In this document: positions 1 to 7,139 of the stretch, piece after piece | Layout: the number at the start of each line of letters is the position of its first letter | Numbering within the stretch: position 1 is the first letter of the stretch | Origin: Lachnospiraceae bacterium | GTDB taxonomy: Bacteria > Bacillota > Clostridia > Lachnospirales > Lachnospiraceae | Length of the DNA: 32,465 bases | Assembly: GCA_024698485.1 (NCBI GenBank) | Contig: JAILRC010000044.1 | Coordinates: 1 to 32,465, forward strand | Reading direction: 5' to 3' | The notes under the pieces: model-generated | Database searches by the model: none | Told to the model about the DNA's origin: nothing | The model's input: the letters and a program-made list of their open reading frames with translations, nothing else | Translations under genes and position numbers: made by a program

Positions 1-120
1 CCGCTGTTTTAAAGATCGCTCATGTTCCTTTTGTTCATCTTTTTGTAGGCTTTTGCCCACTTGGATACTTCCTTCTTCCGGGCGTGGTTGTTGCTGTTCT
101 CCCTGCCCAGATTTTTGTAC
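1..120 (+). repeat. Left arm of a perfect 120-bp inverted repeat
   Basis: Bases 1-120 are the exact reverse complement of bases 831-950. The match stops sharply: after base 120 the sequence no longer mirrors the bases before 831. The right arm is the normal 3' end of an rsgA-like gene, so this arm is a flipped copy of that gene's tail, sitting where its 5' half should be. Because the arm begins at base 1, a fold-back at a contig end (chimeric amplification or assembly) is the most likely cause. A natural inverted duplication is possible. Confidence 0.95.
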
Positions 121-942
121 AACAGGCAGGGAGACTCTTTGATCGTGTCTGTCTGTGAGAGAAAGAGTTTCCTGCAAAGACCGGATCAGTCAAAGAAAGG
201 TGTTATGCAGTACATGGTGGCAAATGCCGACTACTGCTTCATCGTGACTTCCCTTAATGAAGACTACAGCTTCAACCGCATGGCAAGATACGTGAGCGTG
301 GCTTTACAGGGTGGTGCGACTCCCGTTGTGATCCTCACAAAATCGGACCTTTGCAGCAATGTGGGAAGATTTGTACGGGAAGCGGAAAGTCTGTCGGAAA
401 AGGTACATGTGCATGCGATCTCGGCGATCCTGGACATAGGGCTTGATGAGCTTGACGCATATATGACGCCCGGCACCACCATCTGCCTGATCGGCTCTTC
501 CGGCGTCGGGAAATCAACTCTCATAAATTCCATATGCAAAGAGGAAATCATGAAAACCTCCGAGATCCGCGAAGATGACGGAGAGGGACGCCACACCACC
601 ACTTACAGGAAGCTGATCGAGCTTCCGAATGGTGTCACGATCATAGATACCCCCGGCATGCGTGAGATCGGGATGGCAAACGTGCAGGAAGGTATCGACG
701 ATACCTTTTCGGATATCCTTGAGCTTGAGAGCAGATGTAAATTCAGCAACTGCAGGCATGATACGGAACCGGGATGCGCTGTCAAGGCAGCCATCGAAAG
801 CGGGGAGCTGTCTGTGGAAAGATATACCCTGTACAAAAATCTGGGCAGGGAGAACAGCAACAACCACGCCCGGAAGAAGGAAGTATCCAAGTGGGCAAAA
901 GCCTACAAAAAGATGAACAAAAGGAACATGAGCGATCTTTAA
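121..942 (+). CDS. rsgA: Ribosome small-subunit-dependent GTPase A (RsgA), 5'-truncated
   Basis: This is a circularly permuted GTPase that acts in 30S ribosome maturation. The G motifs come in the RsgA order: TKSD (G4, near base 337), then GSSGVGKST (P-loop, near 493), RHTTT (near 589) and DTPGM (near 646). A C-terminal zinc site of CxxxxCxHxxxxxC form follows (near 736-777). The frame is open from base 49 and a TTG at 61 could be called as a start. However, codons before 121 come from the inverted copy of the gene's own tail and are not real RsgA sequence. Recognisable homology begins at about GDSLIV, so the N-terminal OB-fold that binds the ribosome is missing. The stop is at 940-942. The identity is secure; the 5' end is not interpretable from this window. 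Confidence 0.88.
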   Translation, partial: NRQGDSLIVSVCERKSFLQRPDQSKKGVMQYMVANADYCFIVTSLNEDYSFNRMARYVSVALQGGATPVVILTKSDLCSNVGRFVREAESLSEKVHVHAISAILDIGLDELDAYMTPGTTICLIGSSGVGKSTLINSICKEEIMKTSEIREDDGEGRHTTTYRKLIELPNGVTIIDTPGMREIGMANVQEGIDDTFSDILELESRCKFSNCRHDTEPGCAVKAAIESGELSVERYTLYKNLGRENSNNHARKKEVSKWAKAYKKMNKRNMSDL

Positions 943-950
943 AACAGCGG
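831..950 (+). repeat. Right arm of the 120-bp inverted repeat
   Basis: This is the original copy, covering the last 37 codons and stop of the rsgA-like gene plus 8 bases. It is the exact reverse complement of bases 1-120. The 710 bases between the arms are single-copy. Confidence 0.95.
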
Positions 951-1095
951 GTCCGGATCAAGACATTCGTCTCAATTGCGATCGGGGATTCCATGCGGAT
1001 GATGCACCGGAGAATTTTAAACTGTTGAGATGAAATGTAAAAATGAAACCCTAACCCCGTCCCCAAAGTGTCATTTAGATTTTATTAAATGTTTA

Positions 1096-1124
1096 TTGAG
1101 ATAAGAGAAGATTTGTTCTAAAAT
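1096..1124 (+). promoter_or_regulatory. Sigma-70-type promoter for the flavodoxin operon
   Basis: TTGAGA (1096-1101) and TAAAAT (1119-1124) are separated by exactly 17 bases, upstream of a gene with AGGAGG at 1158-1163. The 229-bp gap after rsgA (943-1171) holds nothing else I can name. A 13-bp direct repeat of TGCAAAATCRATT form lies at 1131-1143 and 1145-1157, between the -10 and the ribosome site. Confidence 0.65.
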
Positions 1125-1171
1125 AGATTTTGCAAAATCAATTGTGCAAAATCGATTAGGAGGACAAATAA

Positions 1172-1651
1172 ATGAGCAAGGTTTTGGTAGCATATTTTTC
1201 GGCAAGCGGCGTAACGGCAAATGTAGCAAAAGAACTGGCAAAGGCAGATGGCGGAGATCTTTTTGAGATCAGACCCGAGACTCTGTACACGGAAGCAGAT
1301 CTTGACTGGAGAAACAAGCAGTCCAGAAGCAGTGTGGAAATGGCGGATCTTAACTGCAGACCGAAGACTGTGGGCGAAGTTGAGAACATGAAGGATTACG
1401 ATACCGTATTCGTGGGCTTCCCCATCTGGTGGGGACGTGAACCCAGCGTTGTTGACACATTCCTTGACGCTTACGACTTTACGGGAAAGAACATCGTTCC
1501 TTTCTGCACTTCCGGCGGAAGTGACATCGGAAAGACTGCCGACAGGATCCGTTCGATCGTTGGAAATGCCAAGGTGGATAACGGAAAGCGTCTGGGCGGA
1601 GAGGTCTCGGAAGAGGATCTGAAACTTTGGACTGAAGGATTGTCATTATAA
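1172..1651 (+). CDS. Flavodoxin family protein
   Basis: A 159-residue single-domain flavodoxin of the flavodoxin_4 type. The FMN phosphate-binding loop is at the N terminus (SASGVT, residues 10-15, after the first beta strand KVLVAYF). Two further flavin-contact regions follow, GFPIWWG (about residues 89-95) and FCTSGGS (about 111-117). It is probably a cytoplasmic electron carrier or NAD(P)H-linked flavodoxin; the partner is not shown. The start is ATG 1172 with AGGAGG eight bases upstream. The next gene follows after 14 bases with its own AAGAGG site, so the two are probably cotranscribed. Confidence 0.88.
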   Translation: MSKVLVAYFSASGVTANVAKELAKADGGDLFEIRPETLYTEADLDWRNKQSRSSVEMADLNCRPKTVGEVENMKDYDTVFVGFPIWWGREPSVVDTFLDAYDFTGKNIVPFCTSGGSDIGKTADRIRSIVGNAKVDNGKRLGGEVSEEDLKLWTEGLSL

Positions 1652-1665
1652 GAAAAGAGGCGTTT

Positions 1666-3147
1666 ATGCTGAATTTTGAACCTTTTTCAATCTCAAGTCT
1701 CCAAAAGGCACTTCCTTATATCAAAAAGAACACATCACTCTGCAGCGATCTTTCAGCAGGCTATCTTTTTATGTGGAGTGATGACGCCGACATGAAGTTC
1801 TGCATATGGAACGACACTTTTTCCGTGATGCAGAACGTGGGCGAACAACCTGCATTCAGTTTCCCCATGGGGGCTGATCCCGAGGGAATGACAGACGAGC
1901 TGAAACAGTACGCATATGCGAATGATATGCCTTTTCGATTTTTCGGAATAGACGAAGAGAGACTCAACCTGATGCGGGCAGACAGCAGATTGCAGCCTGC
2001 AATGTGGGCATATGACAGAAAGTGGAGCGATTATGTCTACGATTTTGCCGAGGCGATGAGCTTCCCGGGGAAAAAATTCAGCGGACAGCGAAATCATATA
2101 AATAAATTCAAAAAATTGTACGGAGAGCCGGAGATCAGGTTCCTTTCGAAAGATGACGACGAAAGCGCGGAGGGGCTGCTTAAAAAGTACGAGAGCGAGC
2201 ATACAGGCACCAACGCGCTGGAAAAGAAAGAACTTGAGAAGACCCGTGAGCTTTACGGAGTGCATGAAATGCTGGGGCTCTATGCCGCAGGGATGTTTGT
2301 CGATGATGAGCTGATCGCATTAAGTATCGGTGAGGTGATGGGCGAGCAGCTGATCATTCATGTGGAAAAGGCACTGAAGGAGTACGAGGGCGTGTATCCG
2401 ACCATGTATTCCGGCTTTGTGAGGCTGATGGCTGATCGACTCGGTCATCCGCTTAAATACGTAAACCGAGAGGATGACTCCGGGGATCCGGGCTTACGCA
2501 CTTCAAAACAGCAATATCACCCCATATGCATGGCAGACAAGTACCTCGTGCATATAGATTCTCCCGCCGTAAGGTTTACATCCCATCCCATGGCTTTTGG
2601 GGACGGAGTGGTGCTTACTGAGTTCAGAGAGACTGACAGAGAGGCTTATTTAAGGCTCAATACGGATGCGGACAACAACCGTTACTGGGGCTACGATTAC
2701 CGTGAAGACATGAGCATCACGGGACCTGTGGATGAAAACACGTTTTATGACATGACGGCTCTCGACGAGCAGGCGGGGGATTCTGTGAACTACGCAGTAC
2801 GGCTTTCGGAAAACGGTGAGATGATCGGCGAAATGATATTTTGGAATTTTACCCTTAAGGGCAACATCGAGCTCGGATGCAGGTTACTGCCGGAGTATCA
2901 CGGAAAAGGTTACGGCAAGGCAGCTTTCGGAGCGGCATTGGAACTGGCACTCAGGATGAGTGACAATGATGTGACTGCCAAATGTTATCTTGAGAACCTG
3001 CCGTCCTACAGGATGATCACCGACAATGGCTTTATCCTTTATAAGAAAGATGCGGAATACTACTATTTTGCGTTTCCCGGCACGGGCCGGCTGATGGCAG
3101 ATGAAGATATAAAAAAACAGGTCAGCGTGGAGGCTGTAGCCGGCTGA
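1666..3147 (+). CDS. DUF2156 (LPG_synthase_C-like)-GNAT acetyltransferase fusion
   Basis: A 493-residue two-domain protein. Residues about 1-298 match the DUF2156 family, which is related to the catalytic C domain of aminoacyl-phosphatidylglycerol synthases and itself has a double GNAT-like fold. Features include the YKMWSDD-like stretch LFMWSDDADMKFCIW and the late NREDDSGDPGLRTSKQQYHP motif. Residues about 300-480 form a GNAT N-acetyltransferase domain with the acetyl-CoA loop YHGKGYGKAAFG near residue 411. No membrane segment is present, so it is cytoplasmic. DUF2156 proteins of this size are usually about 300 residues, and the fused GNAT domain is extra. The substrate is unknown. An AAGAGG site lies five bases upstream of ATG 1666. 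A minus-strand terminator overlaps the last codons. Confidence 0.8.
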   Translation: MLNFEPFSISSLQKALPYIKKNTSLCSDLSAGYLFMWSDDADMKFCIWNDTFSVMQNVGEQPAFSFPMGADPEGMTDELKQYAYANDMPFRFFGIDEERLNLMRADSRLQPAMWAYDRKWSDYVYDFAEAMSFPGKKFSGQRNHINKFKKLYGEPEIRFLSKDDDESAEGLLKKYESEHTGTNALEKKELEKTRELYGVHEMLGLYAAGMFVDDELIALSIGEVMGEQLIIHVEKALKEYEGVYPTMYSGFVRLMADRLGHPLKYVNREDDSGDPGLRTSKQQYHPICMADKYLVHIDSPAVRFTSHPMAFGDGVVLTEFRETDREAYLRLNTDADNNRYWGYDYREDMSITGPVDENTFYDMTALDEQAGDSVNYAVRLSENGEMIGEMIFWNFTLKGNIELGCRLLPEYHGKGYGKAAFGAALELALRMSDNDVTAKCYLENLPSYRMITDNGFILYKKDAEYYYFAFPGTGRLMADEDIKKQVSVEAVAG

Positions 3148-3149
3148 CC
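3111..3149 (-). terminator. Intrinsic terminator for the minus-strand unit, inside the 3' end of the acetyltransferase gene
   Basis: Read on the minus strand, GGTCAGC (3149-3143) and GCTGACC (3126-3120) form a 7-bp stem with a 16-base loop, followed by TGTTTTTTTA. It would stop transcripts coming from the ABC pseudogene and small ORF. It overlaps the last ten or so codons of the plus-strand gene. Confidence 0.5.
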
Positions 3150-3153
3150 GTGA

Positions 3154-3169
3154 TGACACCATGGTGTCA
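3154..3169. repeat. 16-bp perfect palindrome between convergent units
   Basis: TGACACCATGGTGTCA is fully self-complementary. It lies seven bases after the plus-strand stop and includes the stop codon of the small minus-strand ORF. It could be a protein-binding site or part of the 3' structure of either transcript. No T-tract follows it on either strand in the right orientation. Confidence 0.6.
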
Positions 3170-3229
3170 AAAAAGCTTTTCATAGTCTTCTTTGATCACA
3201 TCTATGATGTTGTTCGTTAATCTGTTCAT
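3167..3229 (-). CDS. Possible small protein (20 residues)
   Basis: An ATG at 3229-3227 opens a 20-codon frame (beginning MNRLTNNIID, ending EDYEKLF) closed by TGA at 3169-3167. An AGGAGGG site lies about ten bases upstream of the ATG, stronger than expected by chance. It follows the ABC ATPase pseudogene and precedes the minus-strand terminator, so it would be the last reading frame of that transcript. It could be a genuine small protein or the leftover start of a deleted gene. I recognise no family. Confidence 0.35.
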   Translation of the reverse strand: MNRLTNNIIDVIKEDYEKLF

Positions 3230-3283
3230 AGTGTCACTCCCTCCTGTCTGTATGGAAGAATGCTGTTTTTGACTGTCCAGCAT

Positions 3284-3754
3284 TTATTGTCCCGCAAGCT
3301 GCATCCTGTAGTAGTAACCCTTTAATTCCATAAGTTCGGCATGGGTACCGCGTTCCACGATCTCGCCTTCGCTGATCACCAGGATGAGATCTGCGTTCAT
3401 GATGGTGGAGAGACGGTGGGCAATGGCGACGCGTTGTTTCTGACCTCCGGAGAGACGAAGACCACGTTCACCCACCTGGGTTTCGTATCCATTGGGCATA
3501 TGCATTATGTCTTCATGTATATTGGCGGCTTTGGCCGCTTTTTCTATTTCTTCTCTCGTGGCGTCCGGGCGGGCATATCCGATGTTTTCAGCTATGGACC
3601 CGTTAAAAAGGAAAGTGTCCTGAAGCACGGGGGAGATGTTGTGTCTTAAGCTTTCGAGGGTCACATGCCTGATATCCTGACCGTCCACAAGGATCCTGCC
3701 TTCCACGGGATCGTAGAAACGGGATATGAGCTCCTTTGTGCCGTGCACAGTCAT
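3284..3754 (-). pseudogene. Decayed ABC transporter ATPase domain (MsbA/MdlB-like exporter)
   Basis: The 156 residues align with the nucleotide-binding domain of fused ABC exporters: [19 protein letters not shown], the Q-loop ([17 protein letters not shown]), the signature LSGGQKQR, and the H-loop region IAHRLSTI. Two essential parts are missing. The Walker A P-loop and the whole transmembrane half are gone, the frame starting with unrelated residues just before ISRFYDP. The signature also runs straight into the H-loop ([13 protein letters not shown]), so about 40 residues with Walker B and the D-loop are lost. The internal deletion keeps the frame and may have arisen between similar IAR and IAH codons. 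It cannot hydrolyse ATP. It lies between the lipid-kinase terminator and a minus-strand terminator. Confidence 0.85.
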
Positions 3755-3794
3755 TGATCATGTATTTTATATGAAAAGGAGAGGATATGCAAGG

Positions 3795-3824
3795 ATTAAT
3801 AAAAGCGGACCCCGAAGGGTCCGC
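3795..3824 (-). terminator. Intrinsic terminator of the plsC-lipid kinase operon
   Basis: On the minus strand GCGGACCC-TTCG-GGGTCCGC (3824-3805) forms a perfect 8-bp stem with a UUCG tetraloop, followed by TTTTATTAAT. It begins four bases after the stop codon of the lipid kinase gene. Confidence 0.92.
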
Positions 3825-3828
3825 CTGT

Positions 3829-4680
3829 TCATGCTCTTACTGTATATTCCGAAACATTAAGGACTGTCTCTCCGTCGATCTGGAGAGCGCAGGGGGAGTC
3901 AAAACGTACGGTGACCTCATGACCTGTCATGACATCCACCATCTCGGTGTGCTTGATGTGTTCGCCCTTGAAAATGTTGGGGAAGACCATTAGTGTCTTG
4001 AGTTTGCCGGAATCGTACATGACCACGGTGGACACTTCTTTGGTGGGATTCAGGCGGTTCTGGGAAGGAGCAACCATCATGCCGCCGCCGTAGAAACGAC
4101 CTTTCATGGTGGGAGCCAGCCATACATGTTTGTAATTCTTCTCGACTCCGTCGACGATGACTGTGGCATTTCTGGGCTTGAAGTGGAAGAGGAGACCTTT
4201 AATGGCGATTCCTGCATAGTTTACGGGCTTGTCGGAAGCTGCGCGGCATTTGTCGCCCACTTCACAGCAGTAGCCGTCAATTCCGTAGCCTATGCCATTT
4301 ATGAAATAACTCGTTTTTCCGTTGATCGTAACGGTGGGAAGGTTTGCAAGGTATTTGTTTAACGGAATGAACTTGATGCCTTCCGCGGGAGCGATGTCGG
4401 TCTTGAAATCATTTCCCGTTCCTGCTGCATAGTATAGGATCTCGGTGATGGGAACCTGTCCCTTAAGATCGTTGGCAAGATGGTTTATGGTACCGTCTCC
4501 GCCCACAAGGATCAGCTTGTCCTCGGGAGAAACTTCATTTATGTATTTTACGATATCCGTGATCTTTGTAATGTCTTCAAGGACTGTTTCTCCTGTGAGA
4601 AGAGCCTTTGCTTCTTCCGCTGTTTCGCTTCCCCTCTTATTGTTGGAATAGGGATTGAATAAAATAATGTTCTTTGCCAT
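3829..4680 (-). CDS. Diacylglycerol kinase family lipid kinase
   Basis: A 283-residue member of the DagK/YegS lipid kinase family, which phosphorylates diacylglycerol or a related lipid with ATP. The N-terminal catalytic domain carries the nucleotide-binding GGDGT (residues 60-64, in LVGGDGTINHL) and the second motif AAGTGNDF (85-92). The C-terminal half is the beta-rich domain of the family, including the GRFYGGGM region. There is no membrane segment, as expected for a peripheral enzyme. The start ATG at 4680 has AGGAGGAG just upstream. It follows the plsC-like gene after 17 bases, so the two lipid enzymes form one operon: both can produce phosphatidic acid. Its exact lipid substrate is not determined. 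Confidence 0.87.
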   Translation of the reverse strand: MAKNIILFNPYSNNKRGSETAEEAKALLTGETVLEDITKITDIVKYINEVSPEDKLILVGGDGTINHLANDLKGQVPITEILYYAAGTGNDFKTDIAPAEGIKFIPLNKYLANLPTVTINGKTSYFINGIGYGIDGYCCEVGDKCRAASDKPVNYAGIAIKGLLFHFKPRNATVIVDGVEKNYKHVWLAPTMKGRFYGGGMMVAPSQNRLNPTKEVSTVVMYDSGKLKTLMVFPNIFKGEHIKHTEMVDVMTGHEVTVRFDSPCALQIDGETVLNVSEYTVRA

Positions 4681-4697
4681 AGCTCCTCCTAAAAACC

Positions 4698-5495
4698 TTA
4701 ATTGTTAAAAATTACGTCGGAATCCGTAACTTCGTGCTCCTTATCCGAACTGTCTCCCAGCACGGTCTCCATGTCCTTGCGCACTCTTGCGGCGATGACA
4801 TGAGATGAATTTGATGTGACAAAATCCACGGGGATCGTCTCTATGAAATCTACATATACATCTGTTTTCCTTAAAGGGAAATTTCGGGCGATCTTTTCCG
4901 TACCTCTGACTGTGACCACCACAATGGGGACCTTGGCCATCTGAGCCACTTTCATGGTGCCGTCGTGGAAGGGCAGGAGCTCGAGGGTCTTGCTTCTGGT
5001 GCCTTCGGGATAGATGCCCACGGAAACGGTGTCCTGCTTCAAAAGCTCCGATGCCTTCACCAGAGTCTTGAGGCTTTCTCTGGGATCGGTGCGGTTGATG
5101 GGAAGGAAGCAGCATCTGCGGATGATCCTTCCGAAGCAGAAGACCTTGAAATTCTCGGGCTTTGAAATGTAGGAAACGTCAAATTTCCTGAGGACATACC
5201 ATGTGACGATGGGATCGAATTTTGAACGATGGTTTCCCATGATGACAAAACGCGAATCTTCGGGAACCTTGTCAAGTCCGGTGACGTGGAGCCTGACTCC
5301 CGCTCCGGGAAGAGCGAACATGGTTGAAAAATTCAAAAGAAAACGGTGGTAACGGGAATGTTTGGGGTAAACCTTCTTGGGACTGATGAGAAGAGCGTTG
5401 ATCATCAGGAAGATCACCCAGAGAACCGCAAAAGCAACAAGAGCGGCAAGGATCCACAGGATCGCCATAACCAATTTATAAAAGACTTCCGGCAT
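4698..5495 (-). CDS. 1-acyl-sn-glycerol-3-phosphate acyltransferase (PlsC-like)
   Basis: A lysophosphatidate acyltransferase-family enzyme that would acylate lysophosphatidic acid to phosphatidic acid at the membrane. It has an N-terminal membrane segment (about residues 8-36), the catalytic NHxxxxD motif (H89 to D94 in NHRSKFD), and the glycerophosphate-binding PEGTR motif (residues 163-167). I place the start at the ATG at 5495 because GGAGGT lies eight bases upstream. The frame is open to 5549, but that upstream ATG has no ribosome site. This gives 265 residues, slightly longer than usual because of an acidic C-terminal tail. The first gene of a two-gene operon with the lipid kinase. Confidence 0.88.
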   Translation of the reverse strand: MPEVFYKLVMAILWILAALVAFAVLWVIFLMINALLISPKKVYPKHSRYHRFLLNFSTMFALPGAGVRLHVTGLDKVPEDSRFVIMGNHRSKFDPIVTWYVLRKFDVSYISKPENFKVFCFGRIIRRCCFLPINRTDPRESLKTLVKASELLKQDTVSVGIYPEGTRSKTLELLPFHDGTMKVAQMAKVPIVVVTVRGTEKIARNFPLRKTDVYVDFIETIPVDFVTSNSSHVIAARVRKDMETVLGDSSDKEHEVTDSDVIFNN

Positions 5496-5555
5496 AATAC
5501 CGACCTCCGAAATTTTTATGATAAAGATCAAAAATACCTCAAAATCCAATAAAAC

Positions 5556-5561
5556 ATTATA
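5556..5561 (-). promoter_or_regulatory. Likely -10 box for the plsC-lipid kinase operon
   Basis: A consensus TATAAT on the minus strand about 60 bases upstream of the plsC start. No clear -35 is seen at 16-18 bases; the upstream region is T-rich. Confidence 0.4.
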
Positions 5562-5651
5562 ATCCTTCCTATTGAAAAAAAATATGGTGAAAAACGCAAA
5601 AATATCCTAAAACGGCGTTCTGAGATCAAAAAAAGCGGAGCCGGGGGCAGA

Positions 5652-5680
5652 TTGATTTATAGATCTTTTTTTGCTACAAT
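5652..5680 (+). promoter_or_regulatory. Sigma-70-type promoter for tcdA
   Basis: TTGATT (5652-5657) and TACAAT (5675-5680) are spaced by exactly 17 bases, about 40 bases upstream of the tcdA start. The rest of the divergent region 5562-5651 holds no other clear signal. Confidence 0.65.
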
Positions 5681-5719
5681 CTGTGGTGCTTTAAGAATCA
5701 GAACACAGGGAGATACGGT

Positions 5720-6487
5720 ATGCCCGATCAGTTTCAGAGAACGAGGATCCTTCTTGGGAAGGACAATATTGAAAAACTTAAGAATGCCCATGTGGCTGTG
5801 TTCGGAGTGGGAGGAGTCGGCGGTTATACCGTGGAAGCGTTGGCCAGGAGCGGCGTAGGAACCCTTACCCTGGTGGATGACGACAAGGTGAACCTTACCA
5901 ATCTGAACCGTCAGATCATCGCACTTCACAGCACCCTGGGAAAATATAAGGTGGATGTGGCGAAGGAGAGGATAGAAGACATCAACCCCGATGCGGTGGT
6001 CCACACATACAAGACTTTCTACACCCCCGATACGAAGGATGAGTTTGACTTTGGCTGCTATGACTACGTGGTGGATGCCATAGATACCGTCACCGGAAAG
6101 ATACAGCTTGTGATGCAGGCTCATGAGGCGGGAGTGCCCATCATCAGTTCCATGGGGGCGGGAAACAAAGTGAATCCCGCTATGTTCGAGGTTGAGGACA
6201 TATACAAGACCTCCGTCTGTCCTTTGGCAAAGGTGATGAGAAGAGAACTGAAGGCCGGAGGCATAAAGCATCTGAAGGTGGTCTATTCAAAGGAACTGCC
6301 TCTGAAACCCATGGCGGAAATTGAAAACTCCTGCAGCGACAAGTGCACCTGCCCTCCGGAGACGGCCGAAAAATGCGAAGTCCGTCGGGCAATTCCCGGA
6401 AGCACATCCTTTGTGCCTTCCGTCGCAGGCCTCATCATTGCGGGGGAAGTGATCAAGGATCTGCTGGATTTCAGAAATCCCATGTAA
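5720..6487 (+). CDS. tcdA: tRNA threonylcarbamoyladenosine dehydratase (TcdA)
   Basis: A 255-residue ThiF/E1-like enzyme of the TcdA (CsdL) family. It uses ATP to cyclise t6A37 of ANN-decoding tRNAs to the ct6A form. The nucleotide-binding loop GVGGVGG (residues 29-35) follows the strand HVAVF. LVDDDKVNLTNLNRQ (about 51-65) carries the conserved Asp and Arg of E1-like enzymes. The cysteine-rich stretch SCSDKCTCPPETAEKC and the C-terminal GSTSFVPSVAGLIIAGEVI are typical of TcdA. The start ATG 5720 has GGGAG at -8. The HAD gene follows after 14 bases and is probably cotranscribed. Confidence 0.92.
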   Translation: MPDQFQRTRILLGKDNIEKLKNAHVAVFGVGGVGGYTVEALARSGVGTLTLVDDDKVNLTNLNRQIIALHSTLGKYKVDVAKERIEDINPDAVVHTYKTFYTPDTKDEFDFGCYDYVVDAIDTVTGKIQLVMQAHEAGVPIISSMGAGNKVNPAMFEVEDIYKTSVCPLAKVMRRELKAGGIKHLKVVYSKELPLKPMAEIENSCSDKCTCPPETAEKCEVRRAIPGSTSFVPSVAGLIIAGEVIKDLLDFRNPM

Positions 6488-6501
6488 AGATAAGGAGATA
6501 T

Positions 6502-7011
6502 ATGCAGATAAAAAAGATCTATTTTGATATGGACGGAGTGCTGGCGGATTTTGAAAACGGAGTCCGAAACCTTTGCGGCATCGAAGCCTATTCCCTGAAC
6601 GACAAGAAGCCCGAAGGCTACGAAAAACTGCTCTGGGAAAAGATCAGCGGCATCGACAACTTCTATGACAAACTGGAGATCCTGCCGGGGGCAAGGGAAA
6701 TGTTCAATGCGGTGCGTTCGGCTTACGGCGATCGCTGCGAGATCCTGACGGGGATCCCTAAGCCCTACAAGGGTGTAAAAACCGCTGCGGAAGACAAGAT
6801 CTCCTGGATGCGTCGGCTTTTGTCCGAGGACATTGTCATGAACATTGTCTACAGGGATCAGAAAAAGGATTACTGTACAGGACCTGACTGTGTTCTGATA
6901 GATGATTACAAAAAGACCGTAAAACAGTGGAGAGAACTGGGAGGAACGGGCATAGTCCATGTGAGTCCCGAAGAGACCATGAAAGAACTTGAGAGACTGG
7001 GGATCCTGTGA
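6502..7011 (+). CDS. HAD-family 5' nucleotidase (5'(3')-deoxyribonucleotidase-like)
   Basis: A 169-residue HAD phosphatase. The nucleophile motif is FDMDGVLADF (Asp9 and Asp11). Motif II lies around ILTGIPKP, and the metal-binding motif is VLIDDYKK near residue 133. The cap region is small, and EILPGAREMF matches the nucleotidase NT5C/YorS group, so it may dephosphorylate (deoxy)ribonucleotides. The start ATG 6502 has AAGGAG four bases upstream. The same frame is open further upstream to 6343, but that part lies inside tcdA and has no ribosome site. No signal peptide. Confidence 0.8.
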   Translation: MQIKKIYFDMDGVLADFENGVRNLCGIEAYSLNDKKPEGYEKLLWEKISGIDNFYDKLEILPGAREMFNAVRSAYGDRCEILTGIPKPYKGVKTAAEDKISWMRRLLSEDIVMNIVYRDQKKDYCTGPDCVLIDDYKKTVKQWRELGGTGIVHVSPEETMKELERLGIL

Positions 7012-7036
7012 AGGCGATCTCACCGCTCATTTATTA

Positions 7037-7077
7037 AATGATTATGGTTTTTATTGAAACGGAAATGTATAATCATT
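7037..7077 (+). promoter_or_regulatory. Promoter/operator region of the GH115 operon
   Basis: A consensus TATAAT lies at 7068-7073, about 70 bases before the DUF5107 gene. It is covered by the right arm of a perfect 9-bp inverted repeat, AATGATTAT (7037-7045) and ATAATCATT (7069-7077). No good -35 is visible 17 bases upstream, so an activator may be needed or the dyad may be an operator. Confidence 0.45.
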
Positions 7078-7139
7078 CTGTCCGCTTCATTCAGAGAAAG
7101 GCGGCAGTACGAAGAAAATGAAAAGAAGGTAAGGAAGTT

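Noticed and set aside
1141-1152. The 12-mer ATTGTGCAAAAT occurs both before the flavodoxin gene and at 19100-19111 in the AraC control region.
   Set aside because: A 32-kb window is expected to hold tens of chance 12-mer matches, and the two sites have different positions relative to their promoters.
6343-6501. N-terminal extension of the HAD nucleotidase overlapping tcdA.
   Set aside because: The extension is tcdA read in another frame. AAGGAG precedes ATG 6502 and the HAD nucleophile motif begins at its eighth residue.
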